This document shows, in pieces, positions 53,830-63,186 of a DNA stretch of 64,000 nt. How positions within the stretch are numbered: the first letter of the stretch is position 1; each line of letters begins with the position of its first letter. Source of the DNA: Aquaticitalea lipolytica (lineage in GTDB: Bacteria > Bacteroidota > Bacteroidia > Flavobacteriales > Flavobacteriaceae); contig NZ_BMIC01000003.1 of the NCBI RefSeq assembly GCF_014641635.1, positions 62,001 to 126,000 on the forward strand, read 5' to 3'. The translations under genes and the position numbers were made by a program. The notes beneath the pieces were generated by a model, which saw only the letters and a program-made list of their open reading frames with translations, searched no databases and was not told the origin of the DNA.

Positions 53830-56000
53830 TAATTATCTTTTTTTGTAAGTTCGATTAATTCTGATCCCCAAATACTAAAGGTATCTGAAGATTGAATATC
53901 GTAGATTAAACATCTAGGAAAATTGCTATCACCTTCTGGGTTTGAAACAATAGTGTGTTTTTCCCATTCGCCTGTTAGATTTATTTCTTTAGTGCTATAT
54001 ATTGTGTAATCACCTCCATTTTCCTGAATAGCAATTCTAATTGTCCCACTGCCTTTTAGCCATAAAGACCATTCTAAACTTTTTGACTTTTTAAAGACAA
54101 CAAAGTTAAGATAGCCATCACCAGTTCCAGTTCCAGTAACAGTTTTAGCTGTTTTTTTTCCTTTAGGGTCTATCTCTTTATTTGGTTTAATAGAAATATC
54201 AATTTTTTGCCAGCCACTATTGCTAATATCACTATTGAAAGGTAGTGTATTGTTGTTTTCAGGAATATTTCTAGATGCTTTATTAACTTCATCTTTTTTA
54301 GCATCTTTATTTTTTGCTGCTTCTACACGTTGTAGCAAATCTTCATCAAAAAATTCTTCCTGAGGGACATATTCATCTAATCCTTTTATAACTGGTAATT
54401 CTAAAGGAGGATCATCTTTAAATAAATCTTCAACACTTTGTGGTCGTTCTTCATCTCGCCAATCAAATCCTCTTAACTTCCGAGCGTTTTCTGGAAATTT
54501 AGATTCTGGATATAAGTTACCTTCAACTTGATTAATCAAACGAATTTCATCAATCTTATTTTCGGTAATTTCCATATGTATACTACCAGATTTAGATTTA
54601 TTAATGCCTACTAATTCATTTTGCCCATCACGAGAAAAATATACAACTTCAGCATTTTTAATAATATCAACAGTACTTAGTTTATTGTCCTTAAATAAGC
54701 CAATTAACTGTTGTCCTTTTACCTGATTAAAACCAGTTCCTAAAGTGTCTTTACTTATGAGAAACGCATTATTGAATACGAGCAAGGAGTCTAGCTGTTC
54801 TGTTTTTGGGTTGGATATTAAGTGAATTGTATCTCCTGTCATTTGATTACCAAGATTCCAGAGTATTGGATTTCGTTTAGTGCTAAATGCATCTGTAGAC
54901 GAAAAACGTGCTAGATTAATTAAACGTGTTAATCCAGTTTTATGGTCAGCATGAATAGAGTCGGCTTTACCACTTAAATCGCTTTTATAAACTTTAGCGT
55001 TATAATATGCTCTTGTTATGCGATGCTCAGGTTTACCTGTAACCATAATTGTATCGCTATGCATGTAAATCGAATCTCGTTCTTGAACTGTAATTGCTAA
55101 AGCTCGTTTAGTAATAAATACTGAATCTTTGGCTCGCCAAACTTCGGCATAATGTCCTTTTACTATACTGTTGTTAACTGTATCTGTTACTTTAATGTTA
55201 TTTGTGGCAGACGCAAAACTAATCTTCCTATCAAAATACATGCTATCGCCTTCAAAAACACGATTTTCGTAATTAATTTTAGATTTTTTTACAAAATAGC
55301 CTGTATCATTTTTGGTATCATAAAAGCCACGTTCACAATAAATTTCACTTTCTTCTCCTACAATAGTTGATGGACCGAATAAAAAGGCGTGACCAGTTTC
55401 GGTATAAAAATCGAGTCGATTTGTTTTTAAGGTGTATTCTGGGTTAACAAGTACAACATCATTAACAAACTGATACTTTTTGTTTTGCATATAATAGCGA
55501 CCAATCTGGCTAGTAATTGTTCCAGAAGAATCTCTTACAACCTGACCTCTACTTTTGTAAAAAGCTTGCTGTTTTGTTCTGTCAAAGTATAATGTGTCTG
55601 TAGATAGTGTAGATTTTGGTTCACGTAAAAGAACATTACCACTTGCAAAGGCTAATTGTGTTTTACCACTATATTCAACATATTTAGCATTCATGTTAAT
55701 AGTGTCGCCTTGTTGCATTATAACATTGCTGTAGGCTTCAATAAAATCATCTTTTTCGTAATACACAGCTTTATCACACCACATATTAATACCTTCATGT
55801 ATAAAATGTACTTGTTGAGAATTATCTCTTGTAAATACAGTTACTCCTTTACCTAAAAGACTATCAGAATTTGCAAATCCTGCGTATTCTATCTGAATTT
55901 TTTTTGATTTTTGAGCTAACGTAATCGTAGTGAAACTCAAACAGAATAGTAGAAGTAAAAGATATTGTAATGCTTTCAAGGTGTTGTTAATTTGTTTCAA
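53829..56000 (-). CDS. OstA/LptA-like envelope protein with C-terminal jelly-roll-like domain
   Basis: The 723-residue protein begins at TTG (56000 or the in-frame TTG at 55979); no ATG is available before the upstream stop. A signal peptide (LQYLLLLLFCLSFTTITLAQ) is followed by an OstA-like beta-jelly region (about 30-230: INMNAKYVEYSGKTQLAFAS, GNVLLREPKSTLSTDTLYFD). This fold is that of LPS-transport LptA. Further beta-rich segments follow. After a linker near residue 570 comes a ~120-residue domain (SGWQKIDISI, SLEWSLWLKGSGTIRIAIQE, TGEWEKHTIVSNPE) resembling carbohydrate-binding modules. It is coupled to the aminotransferase gene. Confidence 0.8.
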   Translation of the reverse strand: MKQINNTLKALQYLLLLLFCLSFTTITLAQKSKKIQIEYAGFANSDSLLGKGVTVFTRDNSQQVHFIHEGINMWCDKAVYYEKDDFIEAYSNVIMQQGDTINMNAKYVEYSGKTQLAFASGNVLLREPKSTLSTDTLYFDRTKQQAFYKSRGQVVRDSSGTITSQIGRYYMQNKKYQFVNDVVLVNPEYTLKTNRLDFYTETGHAFLFGPSTIVGEESEIYCERGFYDTKNDTGYFVKKSKINYENRVFEGDSMYFDRKISFASATNNIKVTDTVNNSIVKGHYAEVWRAKDSVFITKRALAITVQERDSIYMHSDTIMVTGKPEHRITRAYYNAKVYKSDLSGKADSIHADHKTGLTRLINLARFSSTDAFSTKRNPILWNLGNQMTGDTIHLISNPKTEQLDSLLVFNNAFLISKDTLGTGFNQVKGQQLIGLFKDNKLSTVDIIKNAEVVYFSRDGQNELVGINKSKSGSIHMEITENKIDEIRLINQVEGNLYPESKFPENARKLRGFDWRDEERPQSVEDLFKDDPPLELPVIKGLDEYVPQEEFFDEDLLQRVEAAKNKDAKKDEVNKASRNIPENNNTLPFNSDISNSGWQKIDISIKPNKEIDPKGKKTAKTVTGTGTGDGYLNFVVFKKSKSLEWSLWLKGSGTIRIAIQENGGDYTIYSTKEINLTGEWEKHTIVSNPEGDSNFPRCLIYDIQSSDTFSIWGSELIELTKKDN

Positions 56001-56052
56001 AAATAACTATATTAATCAGGCATTATTATGAGTTAACAAAAGTTTTAACAGT

Positions 56053-56081
56053 AAAGTCCTGTTTTATTAAAACAGGACTTT
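56053..56081 (-). terminator. Terminator downstream of purA
   Basis: A perfect 13-base stem (AAAGTCCTGTTTT / AAAACAGGACTTT) with a 3-base loop lies just after the purA stop (56088). It marks the end of the relA/spoT-fur-purA transcription unit. Confidence 0.85.
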
Positions 56082-56087
56082 TATAAT

Positions 56088-57359
56088 TTATCTTACAATT
56101 GTTTGTTTTCTGTCTGGTCCAACAGAAACAATTGTAATAGGTATCTCTAATTCTTTTTCTAAAAACTCTATGTATTCAACTAATGGTTTTGGCATTTGTG
56201 ACGCTTCTGTCATTTCTGTTAAATCGGCTTGCCAACCTTTCATTTCAGTATAAATAGGAGTTACGTTTTGCTCTTCTATATTAAATGGTAAATGTTTGAT
56301 TTCTTTACCTTTATATTTGTATGATGTACATACTTTTAAAGTTTTAAAACCTGAAAGCACATCGCCTTTCATCATTATAAGTTGTGTAACACCATTAACC
56401 TGACAAGCATAACGTAAAGCAACAAGGTCTAACCAACCACAACGTCGTGCTCGACCTGTTGTAGCACCAAATTCGTTACCAACACGTCCCATTGTTTCTC
56501 CTGCTTCATCAAATAATTCGGTTGGGAAAGGCCCAGAACCAACTCTTGTTGTATAAGCTTTAAAAATTCCGAAAACTTCACCAATTCTGTTTGGAGCAAT
56601 ACCTAAACCAGTACAAGCACCAGCAGCTGTAGTATTTGATGATGTTACAAAAGGATAGGTTCCAAAATCGATATCTAAAAGCGATCCTTGAGCACCTTCT
56701 GCTAAAATAGATTCACCACGTTTTTGAGCTTGGTGTAAGTATTCTTCAGAATCGATAAATTGTAACGATTTTAAAGTTTCTATAGACGCAAAAAACTCAG
56801 TTTCTAATTCTTGTAAATCATATTGTACATCTACATTGTAAAACGCAATCATTGCTTCATGTTTATCAGCTAATGCACGATATTTATCTTTCCAATCTGC
56901 TAACTCAATATCACCAACTCTAATACCATTTCTGCCAGTTTTGTCCATATACGTTGGACCAATTCCTTTTAGAGTAGAACCAATTTTCGCTTTTCCTTTT
57001 GAAGCTTCACTAGCAGCATCTAACAAACGATGTGTTGGTAAAATGATATGTGCTTTACGAGAAATTAAAAGCGATTTTCTATAATCGACATTTTGCTCTT
57101 CAAGCTTATCGAGTTCTTTTTTAAAGATGACAGGATCGATTACTACACCATTACCAACTAAATTAGCTTTGCCTTCATGAAAAATTCCAGATGGAATTGT
57201 ATGAAGTACATGCTTTTTTCCGTTAAAAACCAAAGTGTGTCCTGCATTTGGGCCACCTTGAAAACGTGCAATAATGTTGTATTTAGAGGTAAGAACGTCA
57301 ACAATTTTTCCTTTGCCTTCGTCTCCCCATTGTAGTCCAAGTAGTAAATCTACTGCCAT
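56088..57359 (-). CDS. purA: Adenylosuccinate synthetase
   Basis: The 423-residue enzyme joins IMP and aspartate with GTP to form adenylosuccinate, the first step to AMP. Motifs are VDLLLGLQWGDEGKGKIVDV, RFQGGPNAGHTLVFNGKKHV, GIGPTYMDKTGRNGIRVGD, AEGAQGSLLDIDFGTYPFVT, GAPN-type NRIGEVFGIFKAYTTRVGSG, FGATTGRARRCGWLDLVALR and the C-terminal ITIVSVGPDRKQTI. It is the third gene after a RelA/SpoT homologue and a Fur-family regulator (9 b spacing). That is notable because (p)ppGpp is known to inhibit PurA in other bacteria. Confidence 0.97.
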   Translation of the reverse strand: MAVDLLLGLQWGDEGKGKIVDVLTSKYNIIARFQGGPNAGHTLVFNGKKHVLHTIPSGIFHEGKANLVGNGVVIDPVIFKKELDKLEEQNVDYRKSLLISRKAHIILPTHRLLDAASEASKGKAKIGSTLKGIGPTYMDKTGRNGIRVGDIELADWKDKYRALADKHEAMIAFYNVDVQYDLQELETEFFASIETLKSLQFIDSEEYLHQAQKRGESILAEGAQGSLLDIDFGTYPFVTSSNTTAAGACTGLGIAPNRIGEVFGIFKAYTTRVGSGPFPTELFDEAGETMGRVGNEFGATTGRARRCGWLDLVALRYACQVNGVTQLIMMKGDVLSGFKTLKVCTSYKYKGKEIKHLPFNIEEQNVTPIYTEMKGWQADLTEMTEASQMPKPLVEYIEFLEKELEIPITIVSVGPDRKQTIVR

Positions 57360-57368
57360 TGTAAATAT

Positions 57369-57821
57369 TTAATTAGGTTTATTTTTTGTTCCGTAAAAGT
57401 ATAGTGAGTGATTTGTAATTGAAATATCGAACACTTCTTCAATTGTCTTTTTTATGGTTTGAATTCGTGGATCACAAAATTCAATAACTTCACCAGTGTC
57501 TGTAAGAATGACGTGGTCGTGTTGTTTATCGAAATACGATTTTTCATAATGAGCCTGATTTTGTCCAAACTGATGTTTGCGAACCAATGCACATTCTAAT
57601 AATAATTCGATGGTATTGTAAAGTGTTGCACGACTTACACGATAGTTTTTGTTTTTCATTTTGATGTAGAGCGATTCTATATCAAAATGTTCTTCACTAT
57701 CGTAGATTTCCTGTAGAATAGCGTAACGTTCTGGTGTTTTTCGATGTCCTTTGTCTTCAAGAAATTTTGTAAATACATTTTTTACAATTTCCTGATTACT
57801 ATGTTCTGTTTTTACACTCAT
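57369..57821 (-). CDS. Fur-family transcriptional regulator
   Basis: The ATG at 57821 ([12 protein letters not shown]) is used; a TTG frame starts five codons earlier. The ~150-residue protein has the winged helix ([40 protein letters not shown]) and a dimerisation domain with a shortened metal site ([20 protein letters not shown]). The structural-zinc CxxC pairs are absent, so metal specificity (Fe, Zn or peroxide sensing) cannot be assigned. It sits between the RelA/SpoT-type gene (28 b) and purA (9 b), suggesting a conserved operon with nucleotide metabolism. Confidence 0.9.
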   Translation of the reverse strand: MSVKTEHSNQEIVKNVFTKFLEDKGHRKTPERYAILQEIYDSEEHFDIESLYIKMKNKNYRVSRATLYNTIELLLECALVRKHQFGQNQAHYEKSYFDKQHDHVILTDTGEVIEFCDPRIQTIKKTIEEVFDISITNHSLYFYGTKNKPN

Positions 57822-57833
57822 AATTTCAAGTTG

Positions 57834-57841
57834 CAAATTTA
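57834..57841 (-). promoter_or_regulatory. Candidate -7 box for the fur-family gene
   Basis: CAAATTTA reads TAAATTTG on the minus strand and matches TAnnTTTG, 12 b before the ATG at 57821. It supports the shorter start and an internal promoter inside the relA/spoT-fur-purA unit. Confidence 0.4.
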
Positions 57842-57849
57842 CACAAATT

Positions 57850-60054
57850 TTAAACTCTTGTCACCTTATCTATACCATTAATTTTTTTAAGATTGTCCAT
57901 TAACTTCTTAAGCATGGTATTGTTGGTAACAATAACGTTTATTTTTCCTGAAAAGACACCATCATCACTTTGAAAGCTAATACTTTTCATATTAACATGC
58001 ATATTGGAAGAAATTACTTTAGTGATATTGTTTACCAATCCTAAATTATCAATTCCAGATAAGGTAATTTGTGCAGCAAATTCTTGTTGTGACGAATCAA
58101 TCCATTTTGCTTTCATAATACGATATGCATAGTTGGATTGAAGACTTAATGCATTTGGGCAATTTTTTTTATGAACTTTTATGCCTTCGTTAATGGTTAA
58201 AAACCCAAACACTTCATCACCAGGAATAGGGTTACAGCATGCAGATAATTTATAATCTAGTTTTTCTTCTTCTTTACCAAAAACGAGCAAATCGTATTTT
58301 GCAGTAATCTCATCTTTGTCAATATCTGGAGCTACTGAAGGTTTACGAATTTTACTTTTAATGTAAGTCATAAACGCATTACTACGCGAGTTTGCAAACT
58401 CTTTAAGCATAGTATTGTCAATAGTACCAACACCAGCTCTATAAAATAAATCGAGACTTGTTTTTAGTTTAAAATAAACCACCATTTCGTTGATAGATTT
58501 ATCATCGAGGGTTATTTTAAGTTGTTTTAGTTTTCTGCGTAAAAGCTCTTTACCATCTTCAGCAACCAGTTTCTTTTCATCTTTTAACGACGATTTTATT
58601 TTACTTCGCGCTCTAGATGTTGTAGCATAGTCTAACCAGTTTTGATTAGGTTTAGCGTTTTCAGATGTTAGTATTTCAACTTGGTCACCACTTTGTAACT
58701 CATGACTCAGCGGAACCAATTTACCATTAACTTTTGCACCACGAGTTTTCATACCAACTTCGGTATGAACGCTAAAAGCAAAATCTAAAGGCGTAGCACC
58801 TTTTGGTAACGATTTTAAATCGCCTTTTGGTGAGAATACAAATATTTCTTTAGAGTAGAGGTTGAGTTTAAACTGCTCAACAAAATCTACTGCATTCATC
58901 TCGTTGTTTTCTAAAGCTTCTTGCAGCTTGTCAACCCAAGTATCTAATGCATCTTCCTGATTACCTTGTTTGTATTTATAATGCGCAGCATATCCTTTTT
59001 CGGCAATTTCGTTCATGCGCTCACTTCGAATTTGAACTTCAACCCAACGTCCTTTTGGTCCCATTACAGTAATATGCAAGGCTTCATAACCTGTTGATTT
59101 TGGTGATGAAATCCAATCGCGAAGTCGAATTGGGTTTGGAATAAAATGATCAGTAACTATAGAATAAATTTTCCAAGCCAGAAACTTTTCGTTTGCTAAA
59201 TCGGATTTATAAATAATTCTAACCGCAAACTTGTCATAAACTTCATCAAAAGAAACGCCTTGTTTTAGCATTTTTCTTCTAATGGAGTAAATCGATTTTG
59301 GACGTCCTTTTATATCGTAATTTAAACCTTCATTGTTAAGCGAGTCTACAATAACTTTAGAGAAATCTCTAATGTAAGCATCTTGCTCTTCCTTACTTTC
59401 TTTTATTTTGTTAAGTATGTCGTTGTAAACATCAGGTTCGGTATATTTTAAACCTAAATCTTCAAGTTCGGTTTTAATGTTATACAAACCAATACGATGT
59501 GCTAAAGGCGCATAAATGTATAAGGTTTCTGATGCTATTTTAACTTGCTTGTCTGGTTGCATCGATTCCATAGTTTGCATATTATGAAGTCGGTCTGCAA
59601 TTTTTATAATAATAACCCTTACATCGTCATTAAGTGTAAGTAACATTTTGCGGAAGTTTTCTGCTTGTGCAGATACATCCATGTCTTTATTTAGCGATGC
59701 TATTTTGGTAAGCCCATCAACAATTCTGGCTATGGTTTTACCAAATAAACGTTCAATGTCGTCTAGTGTATAATTTGGGTTGTCTTCAACCACATCATGT
59801 AGTAAGGCAGCTGCAATACAAGTTGCATCCAATCCAATTTCTGAAGCTACGATTGTTGCTACAGCAATAGGATGAAATATGTAAGCCTCGCCAGATTTAC
59901 GACGTTGGTCTTTGTGTGCATCGACAGCAACATCAAAAGCACTACGTATTAATTTTTTATCGTCTTTGGTAAGGGTTTGATAACTTACTTTAAGTAGCTT
60001 TTTATAAGCCTTGGCAATGGCTGCATTCTCTTTTTCTAGCTCTACATCTGTCAT
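57850..60054 (-). CDS. rsh: Bifunctional (p)ppGpp synthetase/hydrolase (RelA/SpoT family)
   Basis: The ATG at 60054 ([12 protein letters not shown]) is used; a TTG frame adds 12 residues. The ~734-residue protein has an HD hydrolase domain ([40 protein letters not shown] with HDxxED), a synthetase domain ([40 protein letters not shown]), TGS ([20 protein letters not shown]) and a C-terminal ACT domain ([20 protein letters not shown]). The intact HD motif and synthetase motifs make it bifunctional, mediating the stringent response. It is first in an operon with the Fur-family gene and purA. Confidence 0.95.
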   Translation of the reverse strand: MTDVELEKENAAIAKAYKKLLKVSYQTLTKDDKKLIRSAFDVAVDAHKDQRRKSGEAYIFHPIAVATIVASEIGLDATCIAAALLHDVVEDNPNYTLDDIERLFGKTIARIVDGLTKIASLNKDMDVSAQAENFRKMLLTLNDDVRVIIIKIADRLHNMQTMESMQPDKQVKIASETLYIYAPLAHRIGLYNIKTELEDLGLKYTEPDVYNDILNKIKESKEEQDAYIRDFSKVIVDSLNNEGLNYDIKGRPKSIYSIRRKMLKQGVSFDEVYDKFAVRIIYKSDLANEKFLAWKIYSIVTDHFIPNPIRLRDWISSPKSTGYEALHITVMGPKGRWVEVQIRSERMNEIAEKGYAAHYKYKQGNQEDALDTWVDKLQEALENNEMNAVDFVEQFKLNLYSKEIFVFSPKGDLKSLPKGATPLDFAFSVHTEVGMKTRGAKVNGKLVPLSHELQSGDQVEILTSENAKPNQNWLDYATTSRARSKIKSSLKDEKKLVAEDGKELLRRKLKQLKITLDDKSINEMVVYFKLKTSLDLFYRAGVGTIDNTMLKEFANSRSNAFMTYIKSKIRKPSVAPDIDKDEITAKYDLLVFGKEEEKLDYKLSACCNPIPGDEVFGFLTINEGIKVHKKNCPNALSLQSNYAYRIMKAKWIDSSQQEFAAQITLSGIDNLGLVNNITKVISSNMHVNMKSISFQSDDGVFSGKINVIVTNNTMLKKLMDNLKKINGIDKVTRV

Positions 60055-60182
60055 AAACTTAAAAGTAAGACAAAGAAAATTAATTGGCAATAGTTTTTAA
60101 GGAGAAATTTTTGGAGGTTGGTTGTATTTATAGAATTAATGATTTTTTATAACATTTATCCATCAAATTTTTACTAATGCTT

Positions 60183-61499
60183 TTATTTATTTGCTGTTTT
60201 AAATTCGATTAAGTATGGTTTTAACGGAATACTTTCTTGTGTTCTAAAGTTGTTTGAAATAAATATTTGATAAACTTTATTCGGTTCTAATTCTACTGGA
60301 ATAGTCCAAGATTTATTATCTGCTGACCATTTTCTTTCATTTAAAGTACCTTTTGGAAATGCATCTTGGCCTAACTCTCCAAAGTCTACACCTGTATTAT
60401 GACCATTTAATGCTTGCGAAAACTCTATTGTTATTTCTTTGGTTTTTGTATCAACATTTTGACTGTTGTTTTCAAATTGTTTAATTCTGATGACTGTAGG
60501 ACGTTTACTCTCAAATGTTTGATATAAACTATCAAGTGATTTAGAAAAATAATTGGCTTTTTTAATAAAGTTTTCTACTTCAGATTCATTGGTATAATCT
60601 AACTCTATCATTGTTTTTATTGCATTTTCTTTATTATCAGCCTGATTGTAATAGTTTTCACAAATTTGGTAGCCAACATAATATCCTAAATCTCTCATTC
60701 CAAATTCGTTTGGTGCATTTCCATCTAGCCATTTGTATAAGTTATTGTAATAAAACATTTCATTTTCAAATACTTCTCTAATTCTTTTGGCATTTTTTTT
60801 ACCAAACTCTATTTGAGGATTAGGAGATTTTTTTTCAAGTGCTTTTGATGCAACAAACTCTGCTACACCTTCATAAAGAACTAAAGAAAGTATATTAAAT
60901 TCTCTAGGGTTTTGTTGCGTATGTATGTACTCGTGCACATTTAAAAACACGAGGTGATTTTTAGGGTTAGTAGCAAAATGCGATTTTAAGTGCGACAAAT
61001 TTTCTGGAAACTCGCTTGTTTCGGTAGTGTTATCTGCCATAGATATTTCAGAGCCTATTAAAACCAAACTATCTATTGTTGTGCCTCCAGTGAGAAAAGC
61101 TCCTATTGTAAAATATATTTTTGCAGGCTTTAGTTGAGGATATATTGTTTTTAATTTTTTTATTCCATCTTCCAGTTCAGAGCTAATTTTGTCAGCATTT
61201 AAAGTGTTTTCTCTAATTGAATTCCAAAATTTAGGGTAATTATTAATGGAGTTTATATAATCTTGAGCTGTATAATTTCTTGCTTGTCTAATGCCTTCTA
61301 AACCTACAGTTCCTTTTTGAAAATATAAACTATCAAGGTATTTGTATTGTAAAGTAGAATCTTGTGTAGAAATTATATTATCATAAGCTTTCCAAAAGTT
61401 AGTAATATCTGACGTTATAACATTTTTATTTGTGTGTTGCTTGCTATTACAGCTTATAATAACTATTACTGTGATGAGTAAAACCAGAGCTTTTTTCAT
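60183..61499 (-). CDS. HEXXH zinc-protease-like lipoprotein
   Basis: The 438-residue protein has a lipoprotein signal with lipobox Cys at about residue 17 (VLLITVIVIISC). A gluzincin-type zinc site follows: HEYIH (about 189-193), with the third ligand in the EGVAEF motif (Glu 210 or 214). This spacing is of the DUF2268-like protease kind. The last ~110 residues look like a beta-sandwich (KEITIEFSQALNGHNTGVDF, KSWTIPVELEPNKVYQIFIS), perhaps an Ig-like domain. It borders the hairpin-separated gene array, with about 30 b between its ATG and the first hairpin. Substrate is unknown. Confidence 0.72.
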   Translation of the reverse strand: MKKALVLLITVIVIISCNSKQHTNKNVITSDITNFWKAYDNIISTQDSTLQYKYLDSLYFQKGTVGLEGIRQARNYTAQDYINSINNYPKFWNSIRENTLNADKISSELEDGIKKLKTIYPQLKPAKIYFTIGAFLTGGTTIDSLVLIGSEISMADNTTETSEFPENLSHLKSHFATNPKNHLVFLNVHEYIHTQQNPREFNILSLVLYEGVAEFVASKALEKKSPNPQIEFGKKNAKRIREVFENEMFYYNNLYKWLDGNAPNEFGMRDLGYYVGYQICENYYNQADNKENAIKTMIELDYTNESEVENFIKKANYFSKSLDSLYQTFESKRPTVIRIKQFENNSQNVDTKTKEITIEFSQALNGHNTGVDFGELGQDAFPKGTLNERKWSADNKSWTIPVELEPNKVYQIFISNNFRTQESIPLKPYLIEFKTANK

Positions 61500-61530
61500 T
61501 ATATAGTTTTGTGATTAGTTTTTATTAGTA

Positions 61531-61668
61531 GATAACGTCTTAGTGTCATATTAATTGCTAATTAAATAACTGATTCATGCTAAAACCGAACAGAAAATTC
61601 GCTAGGGTTTTTAGAGTTAGGCGAGAACTAGCAATTACTTATATGCATTGTTGTAGCCAGTTTTTATT
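61531..61668 (+). repeat. attC-like hairpin element A
   Basis: The left end is GATAACGTC (61531-61539). The left arm CATATTAATTGCTAATT (61547-61563) pairs with 61626-61645 (reverse complement CATATAAGTAATTGCTAGTT) at 16 of 17 positions, with a 3-base AAG bulge on the second arm. The right end, GTTGTAGCCAGTTTTTATT (61650-61668), matches the ends of elements B and D. The stop codon of the 61635-62135 gene and its last codons lie inside the element. On the minus strand it follows that gene, as attC follows a cassette gene. Confidence 0.65.
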
Positions 61669-62135
61669 TTTTTTGTATTTGGTTTAATTTCAAAGTTACT
61701 GTTCAGATGATATTTCCAATCATCAGTAAATTCCATATAGTTTTTACCGTCAGTTGTAGTCAAAATCATTCCCTCAACACTTGCAATATAAAATTCATTC
61801 CAATTTTGGATGAAATCGGTAGTTTTTACTTTTACAATTGGGTCATTGCAATCCAACCAAGTATAAAGAAATTCAGATTTTGATAATTCACTTTTTTTCA
61901 ACCAATCCATTATTTCTGATTCGTTGTTTTCATAGTCAAAAAAGAATTGATAATGTTTTTCGGATTTATTCCAGTCAACAGAGGAGTGGTCGATTTCCCA
62001 ATTTTCACCTTTATTACTAATTCCTAAATCGGTCAGAAATTTATTAAATCCACCATCTTTTCCATCAATTCCAGCCGACTCAATAAAGGTTAGATGTTCA
62101 TGTAGAAAATGCTTTTTGTTGGTCAAAATTCCCAT
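61635..62135 (-). CDS. Small orphan protein of the hairpin array, unknown function
   Basis: The 166-residue protein has no signal peptide or membrane segment and I do not recognise it. It is rich in Asp, Asn, Trp and Lys (HSSVDWNKSEKHYQFFFDYE, SEFLYTWLDCNDPIVKVKTT, IASVEGMILTTTDGKNYMEF). This looks like a compact acidic alpha/beta protein, possibly immunity-like, but nothing proves this. Its last codons (TGYNNAYK, stop) are encoded by element A, so the C-terminus may be contributed by the repeat. The ATG is 16 b from the GCTAAC end of element B. Confidence 0.7.
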   Translation of the reverse strand: MGILTNKKHFLHEHLTFIESAGIDGKDGGFNKFLTDLGISNKGENWEIDHSSVDWNKSEKHYQFFFDYENNESEIMDWLKKSELSKSEFLYTWLDCNDPIVKVKTTDFIQNWNEFYIASVEGMILTTTDGKNYMEFTDDWKYHLNSNFEIKPNTKKIKTGYNNAYK

Positions 62136-62151
62136 TGGTTCTCAACTTGTT

Positions 62152-62214
62152 GCTAACGGTTAGTATAAGGCGCGTTTCAATGCGCTTTATATAGTGTTGT
62201 ACACCGTTTTTATT
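62152..62214 (+). repeat. attC-like hairpin element B
   Basis: The left end is GCTAACGG (62152-62159). The arms TATAAGGCGC (62164-62173) and GCGCTTTATA (62182-62191) pair at 9 of 10 positions, the exception being a G-T wobble, around an 8-base loop. The right end GTTGTACACCGTTTTTATT (62196-62214) matches elements A and D, and contributes the stop codon of the 62210-62590 gene. On the minus strand it lies after that gene and 16 b before the next ATG. It is the shortest of the four. Confidence 0.65.
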
Positions 62215-62590
62215 TATTTTTTAATATCCGTTCAACATATTTTCTGTGATTGTCAAATCCGTTATTTTCTGGATTTTCCAAGTCAACCATTACATTAATT
62301 CCAGAGTCGTAAATCTGCCAATTATACTTTTTCGATAATTCAATCAAGGCATAAATTGCGTTTTCTCCATATAGTGAAAGCATAAAATTACTTGAATGCT
62401 TGTTGTCGATAAAAAAGTCAATCGTAAAATCAGTTCCTATTATTTCTCTGTGATTGTCGTCTTTTTTTATTCGGTCAAATGAGCTTTCTAAAATTCCGCT
62501 AAAATCTGTTGGTTCGAGTTGGTTTTCGTCCAGTTCTGCGATTGATTCTATTTTCTGTCTTGAATTAAAAAGTATAATGTCCCAACTCAT
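62210..62590 (-). CDS. Small orphan protein of the hairpin array, unknown function
   Basis: The 126-residue protein is cytosolic by appearance and begins MSWDIILFNSRQKIESIAEL. A segment ESSFDRIKKDDNHREIIGTD and a helix NAIYALIELSKKYNWQIYDS follow. The strand-helix pattern with a buried Trp suggests a small alpha/beta domain. It lies 2 b after the stop of the 62593-63174 gene, so the two form a pair in one unit between hairpins C and B. Toxin-immunity or phage-defence roles are possible but there is no direct evidence. Confidence 0.7.
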   Translation of the reverse strand: MSWDIILFNSRQKIESIAELDENQLEPTDFSGILESSFDRIKKDDNHREIIGTDFTIDFFIDNKHSSNFMLSLYGENAIYALIELSKKYNWQIYDSGINVMVDLENPENNGFDNHRKYVERILKNK

Positions 62591-62592
62591 AT

Positions 62593-63174
62593 TTAATTTT
62601 TCATTATTCCTGCTCGGTCAAAATATTCTCCAATAGAATATCTTGGAAGTCCTTCCTCATAACCCAATCGATAGAATCCAATTCCATCGCTTTTTTGTCC
62701 GTTTACAGATTCTTGGATTTCTTTCGCCTTATGAATGATTTCTAACTCAGTCAATTCTGATTTACTTTCAATAACTTCTCCTTTTTTTAGCCCACCTTTT
62801 GAACCATAAGGAACTAGTATAATTTTTGACGCATTGAATGTCCGACTTCCAAATTCGGATTCCAGTTTTTCAATACCGCTTGAGTCAAAAGCATTCCAAT
62901 TAACTTTTTTTGTTCTTCCAAATCTCATCGGTAAATCAGGTCGAAAATATTGTAATTCCTTTTCTGTCAAAGGTAGATTTTCAATCAATTCTGATTTGTT
63001 CTTGAAAATATCAGAGGACATTCGATAGAAAACTGTTTTGACTAGAAATTTGCCCGAGAATGTCCATTTATTATTTGCCCAAAGACAATCATAAAACACT
63101 TCGTAATCGTCAAATCCGATTATTCGAAATGGTCTTTCATCAAATTCTGTTTTATAAATATTTCCTAATTTCAC
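62593..63174 (-). CDS. Orphan protein of the hairpin array, GTG start, unknown function
   Basis: The 193-residue protein starts at GTG (63174), because an in-frame stop lies three codons upstream and the next Met is about 50 residues in. It opens MKLGNIYKTEFDERPFRIIG, and contains RPDLPMRFGRTKKVNWNAFD and KGGLKKGEVIESKSELTELE. No known domain is recognised. Early codons include CTA, TCG, GGC, GTC and TCC, which are scarce in flanking core genes and hint at foreign origin. It pairs with the 62210-62590 gene (2 b gap). Confidence 0.65.
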   Translation of the reverse strand: MKLGNIYKTEFDERPFRIIGFDDYEVFYDCLWANNKWTFSGKFLVKTVFYRMSSDIFKNKSELIENLPLTEKELQYFRPDLPMRFGRTKKVNWNAFDSSGIEKLESEFGSRTFNASKIILVPYGSKGGLKKGEVIESKSELTELEIIHKAKEIQESVNGQKSDGIGFYRLGYEEGLPRYSIGEYFDRAGIMKN

Positions 63175-63186
63175 TTTTGTTCAAAT

